NCBI RefSeq assembly: GCF_006739205.1
Contig: NZ_AP019720.1
Location: 1,612,001 to 1,676,000 of the forward strand
Direction: 5' to 3'
Source: Streptococcus mutans
Lineage (GTDB): Bacteria > Bacillota > Bacilli > Lactobacillales > Streptococcaceae
DNA length: 64,000 nucleotides
Shown: positions 46,993 through 55,604 of the stretch, piece by piece
How positions within the stretch are numbered: position 1 is the stretch's first letter
Layout: the number at the start of each line of letters is the position of its first letter
Notes under the pieces: generated by a model
Told to the model about the DNA's origin: nothing
The model's input: only the letters and a program-made list of their open reading frames with translations
Databases searched by the model: none
Translations under genes and position numbers: made by a program

Positions 46993-47281
46993 GACCTAAC
47001 TCTCTTCTTTTAACCTTATGATCAACAAAAGCAATTAATTCATCATAAAAGCTTTCAGGAATTTCCATGGAAAAACTGCGATTAAAGACTTTTCTTTTTT
47101 TAGCTTCTAAAGCTTCTTCGTTAGCAAGTTTAATATAAGCCCCTCGCCCATTTTTCTTACCAGTAGGATCAATAAAAACATCACCTTCCTTGGTTTTAAC
47201 AATCCGAAGCAAATCACGTTTATCAATAATCTCTCCTGAAACAAGAGACTTTCTTAAAGGTATTTTTCTTGTCTTTGCCAT
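46985..47281 (-). CDS. ylxR: YlxR (RnpM), RNA-binding protein
   Basis: This 98-residue basic protein has RKIPLRKSLVSGEIIDKRDLLRIVK and DPTGKKNGRGAYIK, the YlxR/DUF448 core. The usual CxxC after the RK is replaced here: no cysteine is present. Recent work on the family links it to RNase P regulation and to transcription. I use the ATG at 47281, which has GAGGTG four bases before it; a TTG one codon earlier is too close. It sits between nusA and ylxQ. Confidence 0.92.
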   Translation of the reverse strand: MAKTRKIPLRKSLVSGEIIDKRDLLRIVKTKEGDVFIDPTGKKNGRGAYIKLANEEALEAKKRKVFNRSFSMEIPESFYDELIAFVDHKVKRRELGLE

Positions 47282-47298
47282 CAAACACCTCTGACTTT

Positions 47299-48492
47299 CT
47301 ATTTTGCATCTTCTGCTGCAAATTCTTGAGAGAGTTCAGAAACTTCCTCAGCAGGAGCCTCTTCATAAGTAGCCTTTTGGGTTTCATCTTGTGCTGTCCA
47401 CTCGGCTTCCATTTCTTCAAATTCACTAGCAGACTTAATATCAATACGATAGCCAGTCAAATGAGCGGCTAAACGGACATTTTGACCACGACGGCCAATA
47501 GCAAGTGACAGCTTATTGTCTGGTACAACAACTGTTGCATGTTTGTCATCTTCTTCATCAAAGAGAACTTGATCAACCTCAGCAGGAGCAACAGCATTAT
47601 AAATGAATTCTGCTGGATCATCAACCCACTCAATAACATCAACATTCTCTTCCATTGGAACCCAAAGTCCAGTTTTTTGATCAAAACGTTTAGGATGGAA
47701 TTTACTGGTCACTTTCTTAATATTGGCACCTTTGCGGCCAACTATAGTTCCAATAGCATCAACATTAGGATTATGACTGCGAACCGCAACCTTCGTTCGA
47801 TCACCAGCTTCACGTGCCACGCTCATAATTTCAACAGTGCCATCAAAAACTTCAGGAATTTCCTGTTCCATAATACGCTTGATAAATTCAGGATGACTGC
47901 GACTAACGAAGACATTGACGCCCTTAGGATTGTTTTCTACTTTATAAACATAAACTTCAATGCGATCATGAGAAGCAAACGTTTCACCCGGAACTTGATC
48001 TTGACGTGACAGCTGCGCTTCTATCGTTCCTAAATTAACATAGATAAAGCGATTATCAAAACGCTCAACAGTCCCTGTCATGATTTCTCTTTCATGCTCT
48101 TTATACTCATTAAAAGTGACTTCACGCATTTGACGGCGCATTTTTTCCATGATCGTTTGTTTAGCTGACTGGGCAGCCACGCGACCAAATTCCTTGGGAG
48201 ACTCTTCAAAACGAATTTTATCTCCAAGTTCATAGGCTGTACTGATCGCAAGGGCGTCCTTCAAGCTGATCTCAAGGCGGCTGTCAAAAACTTCTTCAAC
48301 AACTTCACGAACAGTGAAGACTTTAAAGTCTCCTGACTTTTCGTCAAATTCAATCTCAGCACTTTCTGCCTGCCCATAGCGACGTTTATAAGCTGACTTT
48401 AATGATTCTTTAACCGCATCAATAATATCATCTTTGTTAATGTGTTTTTCCTCTTCCAGAATACGGAAGGCTTCTAGCATTTCTTGGCTCAT
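47299..48492 (-). CDS. nusA: Transcription termination/antitermination factor NusA
   Basis: This 397-residue protein has the N-terminal RNA polymerase-binding domain (ALRILEEEKHINKDDIIDAV-like start), an S1 domain (EIMTGTVERFDNRFIYVNLGTIEAQL) and two KH domains (AIGTIVGRKGANIKKV and SLAIGRRGQNVRLAAHLTGYRIDI). The C-terminal acidic repeats of the E. coli protein are absent, as usual in Firmicutes; instead there is a short acidic tail. It lies 35 bp after rimP in the operon. Confidence 0.98.
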   Translation of the reverse strand: MSQEMLEAFRILEEEKHINKDDIIDAVKESLKSAYKRRYGQAESAEIEFDEKSGDFKVFTVREVVEEVFDSRLEISLKDALAISTAYELGDKIRFEESPKEFGRVAAQSAKQTIMEKMRRQMREVTFNEYKEHEREIMTGTVERFDNRFIYVNLGTIEAQLSRQDQVPGETFASHDRIEVYVYKVENNPKGVNVFVSRSHPEFIKRIMEQEIPEVFDGTVEIMSVAREAGDRTKVAVRSHNPNVDAIGTIVGRKGANIKKVTSKFHPKRFDQKTGLWVPMEENVDVIEWVDDPAEFIYNAVAPAEVDQVLFDEEDDKHATVVVPDNKLSLAIGRRGQNVRLAAHLTGYRIDIKSASEFEEMEAEWTAQDETQKATYEEAPAEEVSELSQEFAAEDAK

Positions 48493-48527
48493 AGTTGTTT
48501 CTCTTTGTCTTGCAAAGATCTTCCTTT

Positions 48528-49019
48528 CTATAGTTTTACAGCAAGACGGGCTTTGGCGACCATCTTATAGGGGATAGTAACAGTTTTCTGCTGTGTTTTA
48601 TCTAAATAAGTCATTATTAGTGTTTCACCATCAAAGGCAGTCAAATCACCTTCAAAAACTTTGACCTTATCAATAGCTTGATAAAGACTGACATTGATAT
48701 AATGACCAACAGCATTCATTAAACTCTGGGCAGTTTTTAAGGGGCGTTCTAGACCAGGACTTGAAATTTCCAACATGTATTGTTCTGGAAATGGATCAGG
48801 CTTTATAGTATCAAGCAAAGGACTGATAATATCTGTCAAATCAGCTGTATCTTCAACCGTAATCCCTTCTGGTTTATCAACTAAAATACTGAGTACATAG
48901 TTTCCACCTAATTTTTCATACTCGATATCAACCAATTCAAAAGGTTTTGGAATGACAGGTGCGACTACTGGCCTTACAATATCAACAAGCGTTGCGATAG
49001 TATTTCCCTCCTTACACAC
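48528..49019 (-). CDS. rimP: Ribosome maturation factor RimP
   Basis: RimP assists 30S maturation. The protein shows [61 protein letters not shown] and [15 protein letters not shown]. The start is unclear. The only NTG codon upstream of the conserved part is a GTG at 49019, but it lies directly behind a hairpin and lacks a usable ribosome-binding site. A strong AAGGAGGG lies inside the first codons, and eight bases after it comes ATC (48998). The true protein may start there with IATLVDIV. First gene of the nusA-infB operon. Confidence 0.93.
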   Translation of the reverse strand: MCKEGNTIATLVDIVRPVVAPVIPKPFELVDIEYEKLGGNYVLSILVDKPEGITVEDTADLTDIISPLLDTIKPDPFPEQYMLEISSPGLERPLKTAQSLMNAVGHYINVSLYQAIDKVKVFEGDLTAFDGETLIMTYLDKTQQKTVTIPYKMVAKARLAVKL

Positions 49020-49020
49020 A

Positions 49021-49048
49021 TAAGGAGCGAAGTTGTGACTTCGCTCCT
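49021..49048 (-). other. Hairpin in the rimP leader
   Basis: AAGGAGCGAAGT-caca-ACTTCGCTCCTT is a perfect 12-bp stem-loop a few bases before the GTG of rimP and about 12 bases after the predicted transcription start. It has no T-run after it on the minus strand, so it is not a normal terminator. Its 5' arm hides an AAGGAG sequence. Confidence 0.6.
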
Positions 49049-49067
49049 TTCTGTATTATTTCTTCTT

Positions 49068-49073
49068 ATTATA
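49068..49073 (-). promoter_or_regulatory. Extended -10 promoter of the rimP-nusA-infB operon
   Basis: TATGC-TATAAT is an extended -10 with TTGCTT 16 bases upstream, giving a start near 49061. It lies between tRNA-Ser and rimP. Confidence 0.6.
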
Positions 49074-49126
49074 GCATAAATAAGGAAAAAAGCAAGGCTA
49101 AGCGTTAATTTATGCTAATTATCAAA

Positions 49127-49212
49127 GGAGAGGAGGGGATTCGAACCCCCGAGCCCCGTTAAGGACTACACGCTTTCCAAGCGTGCGCACTCAGCCACTA
49201 TGCGACCTCTCC
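49127..49212 (-). tRNA. tRNA-Ser (anticodon GGA)
   Basis: This 86-nt class II tRNA is on the minus strand. The acceptor arms GGAGAGG (5') and CCTCTCC (3') pair over 7 bp. The anticodon arm CACGC-TTGGAAA-GCGTG gives anticodon GGA, reading UCC/UCU serine codons. A long variable arm is present, and the T arm carries GGTTCGAATCC. CCA is not encoded. Confidence 0.97.
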
Positions 49213-49290
49213 ATATAAACTGAACAAGTGCTCAGTTATATTGATAACTGTGAACAGACAGCTATATTTCTCAAAGAAACATTTGATCTC

Positions 49291-49926
49291 TTAAAATCGT
49301 GCTTCAACACGATAGATAACTTGACCTTTTTGAGAAAATTTCTCTTCATATTCTGTCATAACATTATTTTCATAATCACTAGCATGCAAGTCTAACCAGA
49401 CCTGCTCTAAAATCATACCATATTGTGAGAAACTTGCCAAGCTGTATTCAAAAAGTTCACGATTATCTGTTTTAAAATGAATTTCACCCTTTTCTGGCAA
49501 AATTTTCTTATAAGTATCAAGAAAACTTTTATAAGTCAAGCGGCGTTTTTCATGCCGTTTTTTAGGCCAAGGATCACTGAAATTTAAATAGAGAAGGTCA
49601 ATCTCTCCATCTGCAAAATAATGCGTCAAACTAGAACCATCCGCCAACATTAATTTGACGTTGGGAAGCTGACTGTCTAGAACTTTATCCAAAGCATGGC
49701 TAAGAACAGAAACCTGAATATCAATCCCTATGTAATTGATCTGAGGATTTTTTGCAGCCATTCCTGTAATAAAACGACCCTTGCCACTGCCAACTTCAAT
49801 ATGAATGGGATGATCGTTGCCAAAAACTTCCTGCCAATGCCCCTTGACTTCTTCTGGTTTTAAAATAACATATCGAGGATTGTTTTCCAGATGCTCTTTG
49901 GCGCCTTTGCGTCTTCTAACTCTCAT
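49291..49926 (-). CDS. trmB: tRNA (guanine-N7)-methyltransferase
   Basis: TrmB makes m7G46 in tRNA variable loops. The 211-residue protein has [17 protein letters not shown] (SAM site, about 40-56), [40 protein letters not shown] with the family's FSDPWPK motif, and [14 protein letters not shown]. It lies 9 bp downstream of ccrZ on the same strand, the conserved streptococcal pair, and ahead of tRNA-Ser. Confidence 0.97.
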   Translation of the reverse strand: MRVRRRKGAKEHLENNPRYVILKPEEVKGHWQEVFGNDHPIHIEVGSGKGRFITGMAAKNPQINYIGIDIQVSVLSHALDKVLDSQLPNVKLMLADGSSLTHYFADGEIDLLYLNFSDPWPKKRHEKRRLTYKSFLDTYKKILPEKGEIHFKTDNRELFEYSLASFSQYGMILEQVWLDLHASDYENNVMTEYEEKFSQKGQVIYRVEARF

Positions 49927-49935
49927 ACTCCCCTT

Positions 49936-50718
49936 CTAAAAGGATTCTCTAAATTTACGTAATTCATAGATTTCCTGATTGACATTTTCCATGTCTCGAT
50001 TTTCATAATATTTTAAAATTTGTGATAAATAAGACAGTTGCCCGTACCATTTTATCTTTTGAAAAACCTTAGTATTTTGCTTATAACCATAATAGCTCAG
50101 CCATTCTACCCAACGCGTATGTGGAATATAATGGCTTAAAATATGAGCTACATCATACATGCGATCTGTCACTCGAACAGAATCCCAATCTACTAAATAA
50201 ACCAAACCACTGGTTGTAATCACCCAATTGCTGTGTCTAACATCTCCATGAACAATAGTTGCATAGTCCTTTTTGAAATCAGGTAAGTTGCGCTTCATTT
50301 CAGCAACAACTGATTGCAAATAGGCATTTTCTGAAATTTGGTAAGGCGCGCTGCGTTCCCATGATAGAAGCAAATCCAAAGGTGTCTCAACTTTATAATT
50401 TAACTGAAGTAACTGATTAACCAAGGGTTTCGACTTATGCATTTGCAGCAAAACTTGTATAATTTGCTTACTATTCATATCGGCTCTGGTTAAAAGTCTG
50501 CCATCCAGCCATTCCTGAGCACTCATCATATCGCCATTACCTAAGCGTTTTGCCCATAAAAGCTGAGGAGCAATCTGCTCCTTAGCTAAGGCAGCTAAGA
50601 TGGGAGTGGTATTGATTTTAACAAAAATCTTATCACCATTTGGATAAGTTCCGATATAAGCTTGACCACTTTTGCCCTTTAAAGGTGTTAAGGTTAAATC
50701 TTTATCTGATTGTGCCAA
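49936..50718 (-). CDS. ccrZ: CcrZ cell-cycle regulator (choline/aminoglycoside kinase-like)
   Basis: This 260-residue protein has a protein-kinase-like phosphotransferase fold: GQAYIGTYPNGDKIFVKINTT (ATP site), YATIVHGDVRHSNWVI (HGDxxxxN catalytic loop, about 156-171) and YLVDWDSVRVTDRMYDVAHILSHYIP (metal-binding Asp). Pneumococcal CcrZ, encoded just upstream of trmB as here, activates DnaA and couples division with replication, and phosphorylates ribose-like substrates. Assignment rests on gene order and motifs. Confidence 0.9.
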   Translation of the reverse strand: MAQSDKDLTLTPLKGKSGQAYIGTYPNGDKIFVKINTTPILAALAKEQIAPQLLWAKRLGNGDMMSAQEWLDGRLLTRADMNSKQIIQVLLQMHKSKPLVNQLLQLNYKVETPLDLLLSWERSAPYQISENAYLQSVVAEMKRNLPDFKKDYATIVHGDVRHSNWVITTSGLVYLVDWDSVRVTDRMYDVAHILSHYIPHTRWVEWLSYYGYKQNTKVFQKIKWYGQLSYLSQILKYYENRDMENVNQEIYELRKFRESF

Positions 50719-50776
50719 ACTTTCTCCCTCCTTTTCATCTCAAATCACTAGTCTTATTTTACTTGTTTTAAACAGC

Positions 50777-51811
50777 TTAGTCAATCATCTTCTTTATTTT
50801 GTAAGGCAGATAAACTTCATTGAGACAAAGCATTGCCAAAAGTAAAATAATTGTCTTTTGCCATGAAAAGCTAAAACAAAATTCAACAGCTGTTAGAAAA
50901 TATAGAATAACACGCAATAACTGTTTCAAATTAGCCTTCTTCTCCGCTTTTGAAATGGGAAAAAGGGCTGTTAAATATTGATAATCATAATGTTTATAAA
51001 GAGCCAACAATTGAAAAAGCAAGAGGTAATTAAAAAGGAGCGCTAAACCTGCTGACATTAAAGGATTATCAATAAAAAGAAGACTTAAAAGACTTAAAAA
51101 ACCTAAACGAAAGGTCAGTCCTAAATAATCGCCACTGCGTAAAAAAGCTCTTAAATAAAGATTAGTCCACGCTTTATGAGTCTCCTTCGGCAATAATTTT
51201 GTCCCAAAATCCAAATAAGCCCGTCGCTTAACGCTGTTTGAAATTCCCTTAACATTGGTAAAAAGTGAAAAGAATTTTAAAATTGCCTGCTGCCGTTTTT
51301 TCTCTTGATTAAGAGCATGATCCCAGTTCAGTCCTTTCTGCTTCAAAAAAGCTCTGCTTTTTTTTTCAATGATCAATCCTTTTAAAAAGAGCAAAAAAAG
51401 GAGCAAAAAAAGAAAAGAAAAAAGTGCCAGTCCCAAACGTAAAAAAAGAGGTGCCAAAATAAGAAGCAAGAGTGTCTGCCAAGTTCCCCAAAAGAAAAGA
51501 GCTCGTCTTTTAGCTTTTTGGATTAAAGCAACAATGTCCTTTTCCCTGACCAAAAGAAATTGCTGATCCGCTGGTTCCAAATAAGTCGCTATATTTCCCC
51601 AAAATAGTAAGGTCAAGACAACTAACACTAAAACAAGCATGATAGGCCAATGATTAGCCGGAAAATGTTTTAACAGTTGGCTATACTGTACCATAAGAAA
51701 ACCTAGTAAAAAAATCAATACTAAAACAAAATGATCATTAAAAACATAGCGAAGGTATCGACTGCATTGATTGATAAAATGGAATCGTCTTTTTGTAAAA
51801 ATTGCCTTCAT
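50777..51811 (-). CDS. ecsB: EcsB-type ABC transporter permease
   Basis: I start it at the ATG at 51811, which has GAGGG six bases upstream; a TTG two codons earlier is unlikely. The 344-residue protein has about seven hydrophobic helices separated by basic loops and fits the EcsB family (FTKRRFHFINQCSRYLRYVFNDHF at the start, FLRSGDYLGLTFRLGFLSLLSLLF in the middle). The EcsAB exporter is linked to competence, regulated proteolysis and secretion in Firmicutes. It directly follows ecsA. Confidence 0.9.
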   Translation of the reverse strand: MKAIFTKRRFHFINQCSRYLRYVFNDHFVLVLIFLLGFLMVQYSQLLKHFPANHWPIMLVLVLVVLTLLFWGNIATYLEPADQQFLLVREKDIVALIQKAKRRALFFWGTWQTLLLLILAPLFLRLGLALFSFLFLLLFLLFLKGLIIEKKSRAFLKQKGLNWDHALNQEKKRQQAILKFFSLFTNVKGISNSVKRRAYLDFGTKLLPKETHKAWTNLYLRAFLRSGDYLGLTFRLGFLSLLSLLFIDNPLMSAGLALLFNYLLLFQLLALYKHYDYQYLTALFPISKAEKKANLKQLLRVILYFLTAVEFCFSFSWQKTIILLLAMLCLNEVYLPYKIKKMID

Positions 51812-51813
51812 AA

Positions 51814-52539
51814 TCAACCCTCTTTAGTCAAAGTCATATAGATATCGTTAAGGCTGGCTTGTGCATTTCCAAAAGTCATTCGTAAATCAGCGAGACTTCC
51901 TTGAGCTCGGATTTGTCCATGATGTAAAATAACAAAGCGATCACACATCTTTTCAGCAGAATCCAAAACATGAGTTGACATCAAAATGGATTTTCCCTTA
52001 GCCTTTTCTGCTGCCAAAAGCTGAGTCAAATCTGAAATGGCAACAGGATCCAATCCCAAGAAAGGCTCATCAACAATAAAAAGACTCGGATCAATGATAA
52101 AGGCACAGATAATCATGACCTTTTGTTTCATTCCTTTGGAAAAATGAATAGGAAACCAATCCAGTTTATCTTCTAATCTAAAAAGTTCCAGCAGTTTTTG
52201 CGCACGCGCCAAAGCTGCTTCCACTTTAATATCATAAGCCATGGCTATCATCTCCAAGTGCTCTTTTAAGGTTAATTCTTCGTAAAGGCTAGGCGTTTCT
52301 GGAATAAACCCAATTTTCTTTCGATAAGCCATTTCTTGATCTGCAAGCGTCAGTCCATCAATACTGATTTTGCCTTCATAAGGCTGCAAAAGTCCAATAA
52401 TTTCATTGATAGTTGTTGATTTTCCTGCACCATTGAGGCCTATGAGCCCGACCAACTCACCATCAGCAACCTCAAAACTGATATTTTTCAAGACAGGAAT
52501 GTTGACGTAACCACCGGTCAAATTTTCTATTTTTAACAT
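51814..52539 (-). CDS. ecsA: EcsA-type ABC transporter ATP-binding protein
   Basis: This 241-residue ATPase has Walker A GLNGAGKSTT, Q-loop GFIPETPSLYEEL, a signature region HFSKGMKQKVMIICAFI (SKGMKQ, as in EcsA, replacing LSGGQ), Walker B LFIVDEPFLGLD and H-loop STHVLDSAE. It is the first gene of the ecsAB pair and divergent from hit, the arrangement typical of streptococci and B. subtilis. Confidence 0.94.
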   Translation of the reverse strand: MLKIENLTGGYVNIPVLKNISFEVADGELVGLIGLNGAGKSTTINEIIGLLQPYEGKISIDGLTLADQEMAYRKKIGFIPETPSLYEELTLKEHLEMIAMAYDIKVEAALARAQKLLELFRLEDKLDWFPIHFSKGMKQKVMIICAFIIDPSLFIVDEPFLGLDPVAISDLTQLLAAEKAKGKSILMSTHVLDSAEKMCDRFVILHHGQIRAQGSLADLRMTFGNAQASLNDIYMTLTKEG

Positions 52540-52603
52540 GACGTTTCTTTCTAACTTTGATATACTATATTATAACAAAAACAAGTTAAGTAGGTGATTT
52601 TTT

Positions 52604-53023
52604 ATGAACGATTGTCTTTTTTGTAAAATTGTAGCTGGTGACATTCCCTCATCAAAAGTTTATGAGGACGAGGATGTCCTAGCCTTTCTTGATATTTCTC
52701 AAGCTACCAAGGGGCACACTCTTGTTATTCCCAAGGAGCATGTTAGAAATGCCCTTGAGATGACTCAAACACAAGCGGCCAATCTCTTTGCACGCATTCC
52801 AAAAATCGCACGCGCCTTGCAAAAGGCAACCAAGGCTGATGGCCTCAATATCATTAATAATAACGAAGAAACCGCCGGTCAAACCGTCTTTCATGCCCAT
52901 GTGCATTTGGTTCCTCGCTTTGCTGATTCTGATGAATTTGACATTCGTTTTGTCCAACACGAACCTGACTTTACCCGTCTTGGACAATTAGCCGAAGATA
53001 TTCAAAAGGAGATTGAAGCATGA
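52604..53023 (+). CDS. hit: HIT-family nucleotide hydrolase
   Basis: This 139-residue histidine-triad protein has CLFCKIVAGDIPSSKVYEDE with zinc-binding-like CxxC, VIPKEHVRNALEM and the triad HAHVHLVPRFADSDEF. HIT proteins hydrolyse AMP-linked compounds. The divergent position opposite ecsA is conserved in Firmicutes (HinT/Hit). AGGTGA precedes the ATG. Its stop overlaps the next gene by 4 bp. Confidence 0.95.
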   Translation: MNDCLFCKIVAGDIPSSKVYEDEDVLAFLDISQATKGHTLVIPKEHVRNALEMTQTQAANLFARIPKIARALQKATKADGLNIINNNEETAGQTVFHAHVHLVPRFADSDEFDIRFVQHEPDFTRLGQLAEDIQKEIEA

Positions 53024-53313
53024 AAATTAAAACTTTCATTCTTTCAAGCCTTCTTGGAGCCGGTCTTTATCAGATGTATTACAAACGCAAAGATATCAAG
53101 ACTTCTTTCAAGGAAAGCAAAACACATTATGACAAAGCTAAATTCGATCTTAATAACATTAAAGAAAATTTAGCGATAATAGAGCAGCAAAAAGAAAAGA
53201 TACAAGCTATCAATCAAGATTTAACTTATAAAATCCGTGTCTTTCAAAAAGAAAGCCAATCTCACATGGACGAAATTCAAAAAATAGTTGCTAGATATCA
53301 CCAAGAAGACTAG
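53020..53313 (+). CDS. Small membrane-anchored coiled-coil protein
   Basis: This 97-residue protein has a short N-terminal hydrophobic segment (TFILSSLLGAGLYQMYY) followed by a charged coiled coil (about 28-95, KESKTHYDKAKFDLNNIKEN onwards). It resembles the small YtxH-like proteins that follow hit in streptococci. Overlap of 4 bp with hit means translational coupling. The role is not known; it may tether to the membrane by the N-terminus. Confidence 0.7.
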   Translation: MKIKTFILSSLLGAGLYQMYYKRKDIKTSFKESKTHYDKAKFDLNNIKENLAIIEQQKEKIQAINQDLTYKIRVFQKESQSHMDEIQKIVARYHQED

Positions 53314-53429
53314 ATTGAAAAAGAGAGCCTCAGAGAAACTTGGAAAGATATCATTATTATAGAAAAATTGGGGTTAAAGTAAGATTCTAATCTCATTTTT
53401 TGCAACGTTTAATCTCAACTTTATGAAGT

Positions 53430-53471
53430 AAGGTGAAAGGGTATAACTGAAAAACCATACCCTTCCACCTT
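53430..53471. terminator. Bidirectional terminator between the hit operon and brpA
   Basis: AAGGTG-AAGGGTAT and ATACCCTT-CACCTT pair around AACTGAAAAACC with one mismatch, and the plus-strand side is followed by TATTTTTTATTTTT. It lies between convergent units. Confidence 0.8.
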
Positions 53472-53482
53472 ATTTTTTATTT

Positions 53483-54703
53483 TTAATTACCAATTCCCGT
53501 TCCTGCAGCAGGTTGTTGGTAATTTCCTTGATTATAACTATTTTGTCCAGAATAATCACTGGAAGAACCAGAACTCGAATTGGAGCCATAAGAAGAACTA
53601 GAACCATAATCTGAACTTGAGCCAGAATAATTACCGCTGCTACTGTAATCTGAGGCACTGGAGCTACTGTCATAAATACTCGTATCGCCTCCATAAAAAT
53701 TCTCATAAAGACTAGCCGTTGTTTTCAGATTTTCAGCAGTTGATTTTTTCAGCCCTAATTGTCCTTTAATACGATTTTGAGCTTTTAGCAATTCCTTGCT
53801 GGTTACTAGCTGATAAGAACCACCGTCAATAGTCGTTCCTTCTCCCTTGAGCTGATAAGTCCTAATACTCTTGAGAGCATCGCTGTACCCCAAAAGTTTA
53901 GGAATAGTACTGCTGGAAATTTCAATATTAGTCTGCATATTCTTGCTGACAGCTGATAAAATTTTACGATACTTGCTGACACTGTCTAAAGCTAAAATTT
54001 TCTTTAAGACCTTGCTGATGACCTCACGTTGACGCTTTTGACGGCCATAGTCTCCATCTGGATCATCATAACGCATTCGCGAATAAACGAGGGCCTGCTC
54101 CCCATTAATCTTGTGAGTCCCGGGCTCAACTGATGCTGTAAATTCAGGCTCATGTTCTTCAATTGAAATTGGAAAATCAAAATGATTGGTTACCGTAATA
54201 CCACCTACAGCATCAACCAACTGAACCAGCCCTTCCATATTAATTTGAACATATTTATCAATCTTAATATCAAGCATATCCTGAACTGTCATAATAGCCA
54301 TCTTAGCACCTCCAGCAGCATAGGCTGCATTAAGCTTGGCATCATAACCAGTCTGGTCATTAGTTTTAGATCCAGATAATTTAACCAAGATATCCCGTTC
54401 TAAACTGGTCATGGTTGTCTTTTTAGTTTTGGGATTAACCGTTACCAAAATCATAGAGTCACTGTTACCTTCCCATTTGGAAGTCCTCTCGGAAGAGCCC
54501 GTGTCAACTCCCATTAAGAGGATACTAAAAGGTTTTTCATCAGCAATAACGTCTTTACCTGAACCTGTGCCATAATCTTTAAAAGTTTTTGAAAATTCTC
54601 CTAAAGAAAAGTTATAAATACTCGTTGCATAAACTCCTAAAGCTACCAAGCTTGTGAGAAATATTGTAACCAGCATAATTAGAATTTTTTTACCAATCTT
54701 CAT
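53483..54703 (-). CDS. brpA: LytR-CpsA-Psr family protein BrpA
   Basis: This 406-residue LCP protein has an N-terminal membrane helix (about 7-26) and the LCP catalytic core: FSILLMGVDTGSSERTSKWEGNSDSMILVTVNPKTKKTTMTSLERD, DAVGGITVTNHFDF and ALVYSRMRYDDPDGDYGRQKRQREVI. LCP enzymes attach teichoic acid or polysaccharide to peptidoglycan. The last ~75 residues are a Ser/Gly/Tyr-rich tail. I recall BrpA (SMU.410) as this S. mutans protein, important for biofilm and acid/oxidative stress tolerance. Confidence 0.92.
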   Translation of the reverse strand: MKIGKKILIMLVTIFLTSLVALGVYATSIYNFSLGEFSKTFKDYGTGSGKDVIADEKPFSILLMGVDTGSSERTSKWEGNSDSMILVTVNPKTKKTTMTSLERDILVKLSGSKTNDQTGYDAKLNAAYAAGGAKMAIMTVQDMLDIKIDKYVQINMEGLVQLVDAVGGITVTNHFDFPISIEEHEPEFTASVEPGTHKINGEQALVYSRMRYDDPDGDYGRQKRQREVISKVLKKILALDSVSKYRKILSAVSKNMQTNIEISSSTIPKLLGYSDALKSIRTYQLKGEGTTIDGGSYQLVTSKELLKAQNRIKGQLGLKKSTAENLKTTASLYENFYGGDTSIYDSSSSASDYSSSGNYSGSSSDYGSSSSYGSNSSSGSSSDYSGQNSYNQGNYQQPAAGTGIGN

Positions 54704-54719
54704 TTGTTTTTCTAATCTA

Positions 54720-55041
54720 TCAGTTTCCTCCTAAGGTAAACATCAAGAAATACTCCATCTTTTGTTTTTGAGCCGTTCATTCCAAACAGCGTATCATTTC
54801 GCTATGTGCTAAAATCATCACAAGCTCTATCACTTGGCCGACTAGCTTACAATCACACAAATTTCATTGACTGATTGAGCTTTTTTCAATAAAAGCAGCC
54901 ATTTCTTGAGCAGTTATATGAGGGCCCTCTTCATCTCAATTTAAAATTAATCTCTTAATCGGTTTTTTCGAGATTTCTGATAAACTTTTTTTCTGTATCT
55001 TCAAAACTGACTTGACAGATAAAAACTTCCTGCTCAGTCAT
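54720..55041 (-). pseudogene. Decayed gene between tsaE and brpA, probably a GNAT acetyltransferase
   Basis: An ATG at 55041 overlaps the tsaE stop by 8 bp, as for an intact downstream gene, and opens MTEQEVFICQVSFEDTEKKF. It stops after about 28 codons. Further in-frame pieces such as AQEMAAFIEKSSIS appear after stops and frame changes. In other streptococci a GNAT acetyltransferase gene sits between tsaE and the lytR/brpA gene, so this looks like its remnant. The family call is from position and is weak. Confidence 0.5.
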
Positions 55042-55477
55042 GCTCAAGTTCCGCAACCAATTGCTGAGAGCGCAGGCCATGAGGTAATAAAGTAATTTGT
55101 CTGCCATCCTCTGTTTTATCTAAAAAGACTGTCAAATAATCACTCAAAAGGCTATCGTCTAAGAGCTCTCCCCACTCAATCACTGTTACGCCATCTCCAA
55201 AAAGAAAATCATCCAGATCAATAGAATCAGGATCATCATCAATTCGATAAATATCCAAATGATAAAGCGGCAGCCTTCCCTCATATTCACGAACAATCGT
55301 ATAGGTTGGACTCTTAATCATCTGCTTAATCCCCAAACCTTTGGCAATTCCTTTTGTCAGAGTAGTTTTCCCAGATCCTAAATCACCTGTCAGAACAAGA
55401 ACGTCTTGAGCTTGTAGTTTTTGACCAATTCTCTGTCCAAGAGCCATTAGCTGATTTTCATTTTGGCTATAAAACAT
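55034..55477 (-). CDS. tsaE: tRNA threonylcarbamoyladenosine biosynthesis ATPase TsaE
   Basis: TsaE is the ATPase that works with TsaB/TsaC/TsaD in making t6A37 in ANN-decoding tRNAs. The 147-residue protein has Walker A GDLGSGKTTLTKGIAKGLG (about 31-49), MIKSPTYTIVREYEG, LYHLDIYRIDD and VIEWGELLDD. AGTATTTTA lies upstream with no strong ribosome-binding site, so the start (MFYSQNENQLMALGQ) is assigned by homology. Confidence 0.95.
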   Translation of the reverse strand: MFYSQNENQLMALGQRIGQKLQAQDVLVLTGDLGSGKTTLTKGIAKGLGIKQMIKSPTYTIVREYEGRLPLYHLDIYRIDDDPDSIDLDDFLFGDGVTVIEWGELLDDSLLSDYLTVFLDKTEDGRQITLLPHGLRSQQLVAELEHD

Positions 55478-55556
55478 AAAAGTATTATATCAAAATCTTT
55501 TATTACTTCCAACTATTTTCAAAAAATGAAAAAATTTCGCTTTGGACAGTAAAAAT

Positions 55557-55583
55557 AGGAGCTCAGCTTTATCTGAGCCCCTA
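55557..55583 (-). terminator. Terminator after the purine permease gene
   Basis: AGGGGCTCAG-ataaag-CTGAGCTCCT on the minus strand forms a hairpin (one mismatch) followed by ATTTTTA, about 20 bases past the permease stop. Confidence 0.75.
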
Positions 55584-55604
55584 ATATGCAAATAAAATTT
55601 TTAA

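Noticed and set aside
53483-53690. Repeated Ser/Gly/Tyr codons as a tandem repeat array
   Set aside because: It is the low-complexity C-terminal tail of BrpA, without a regular DNA period.
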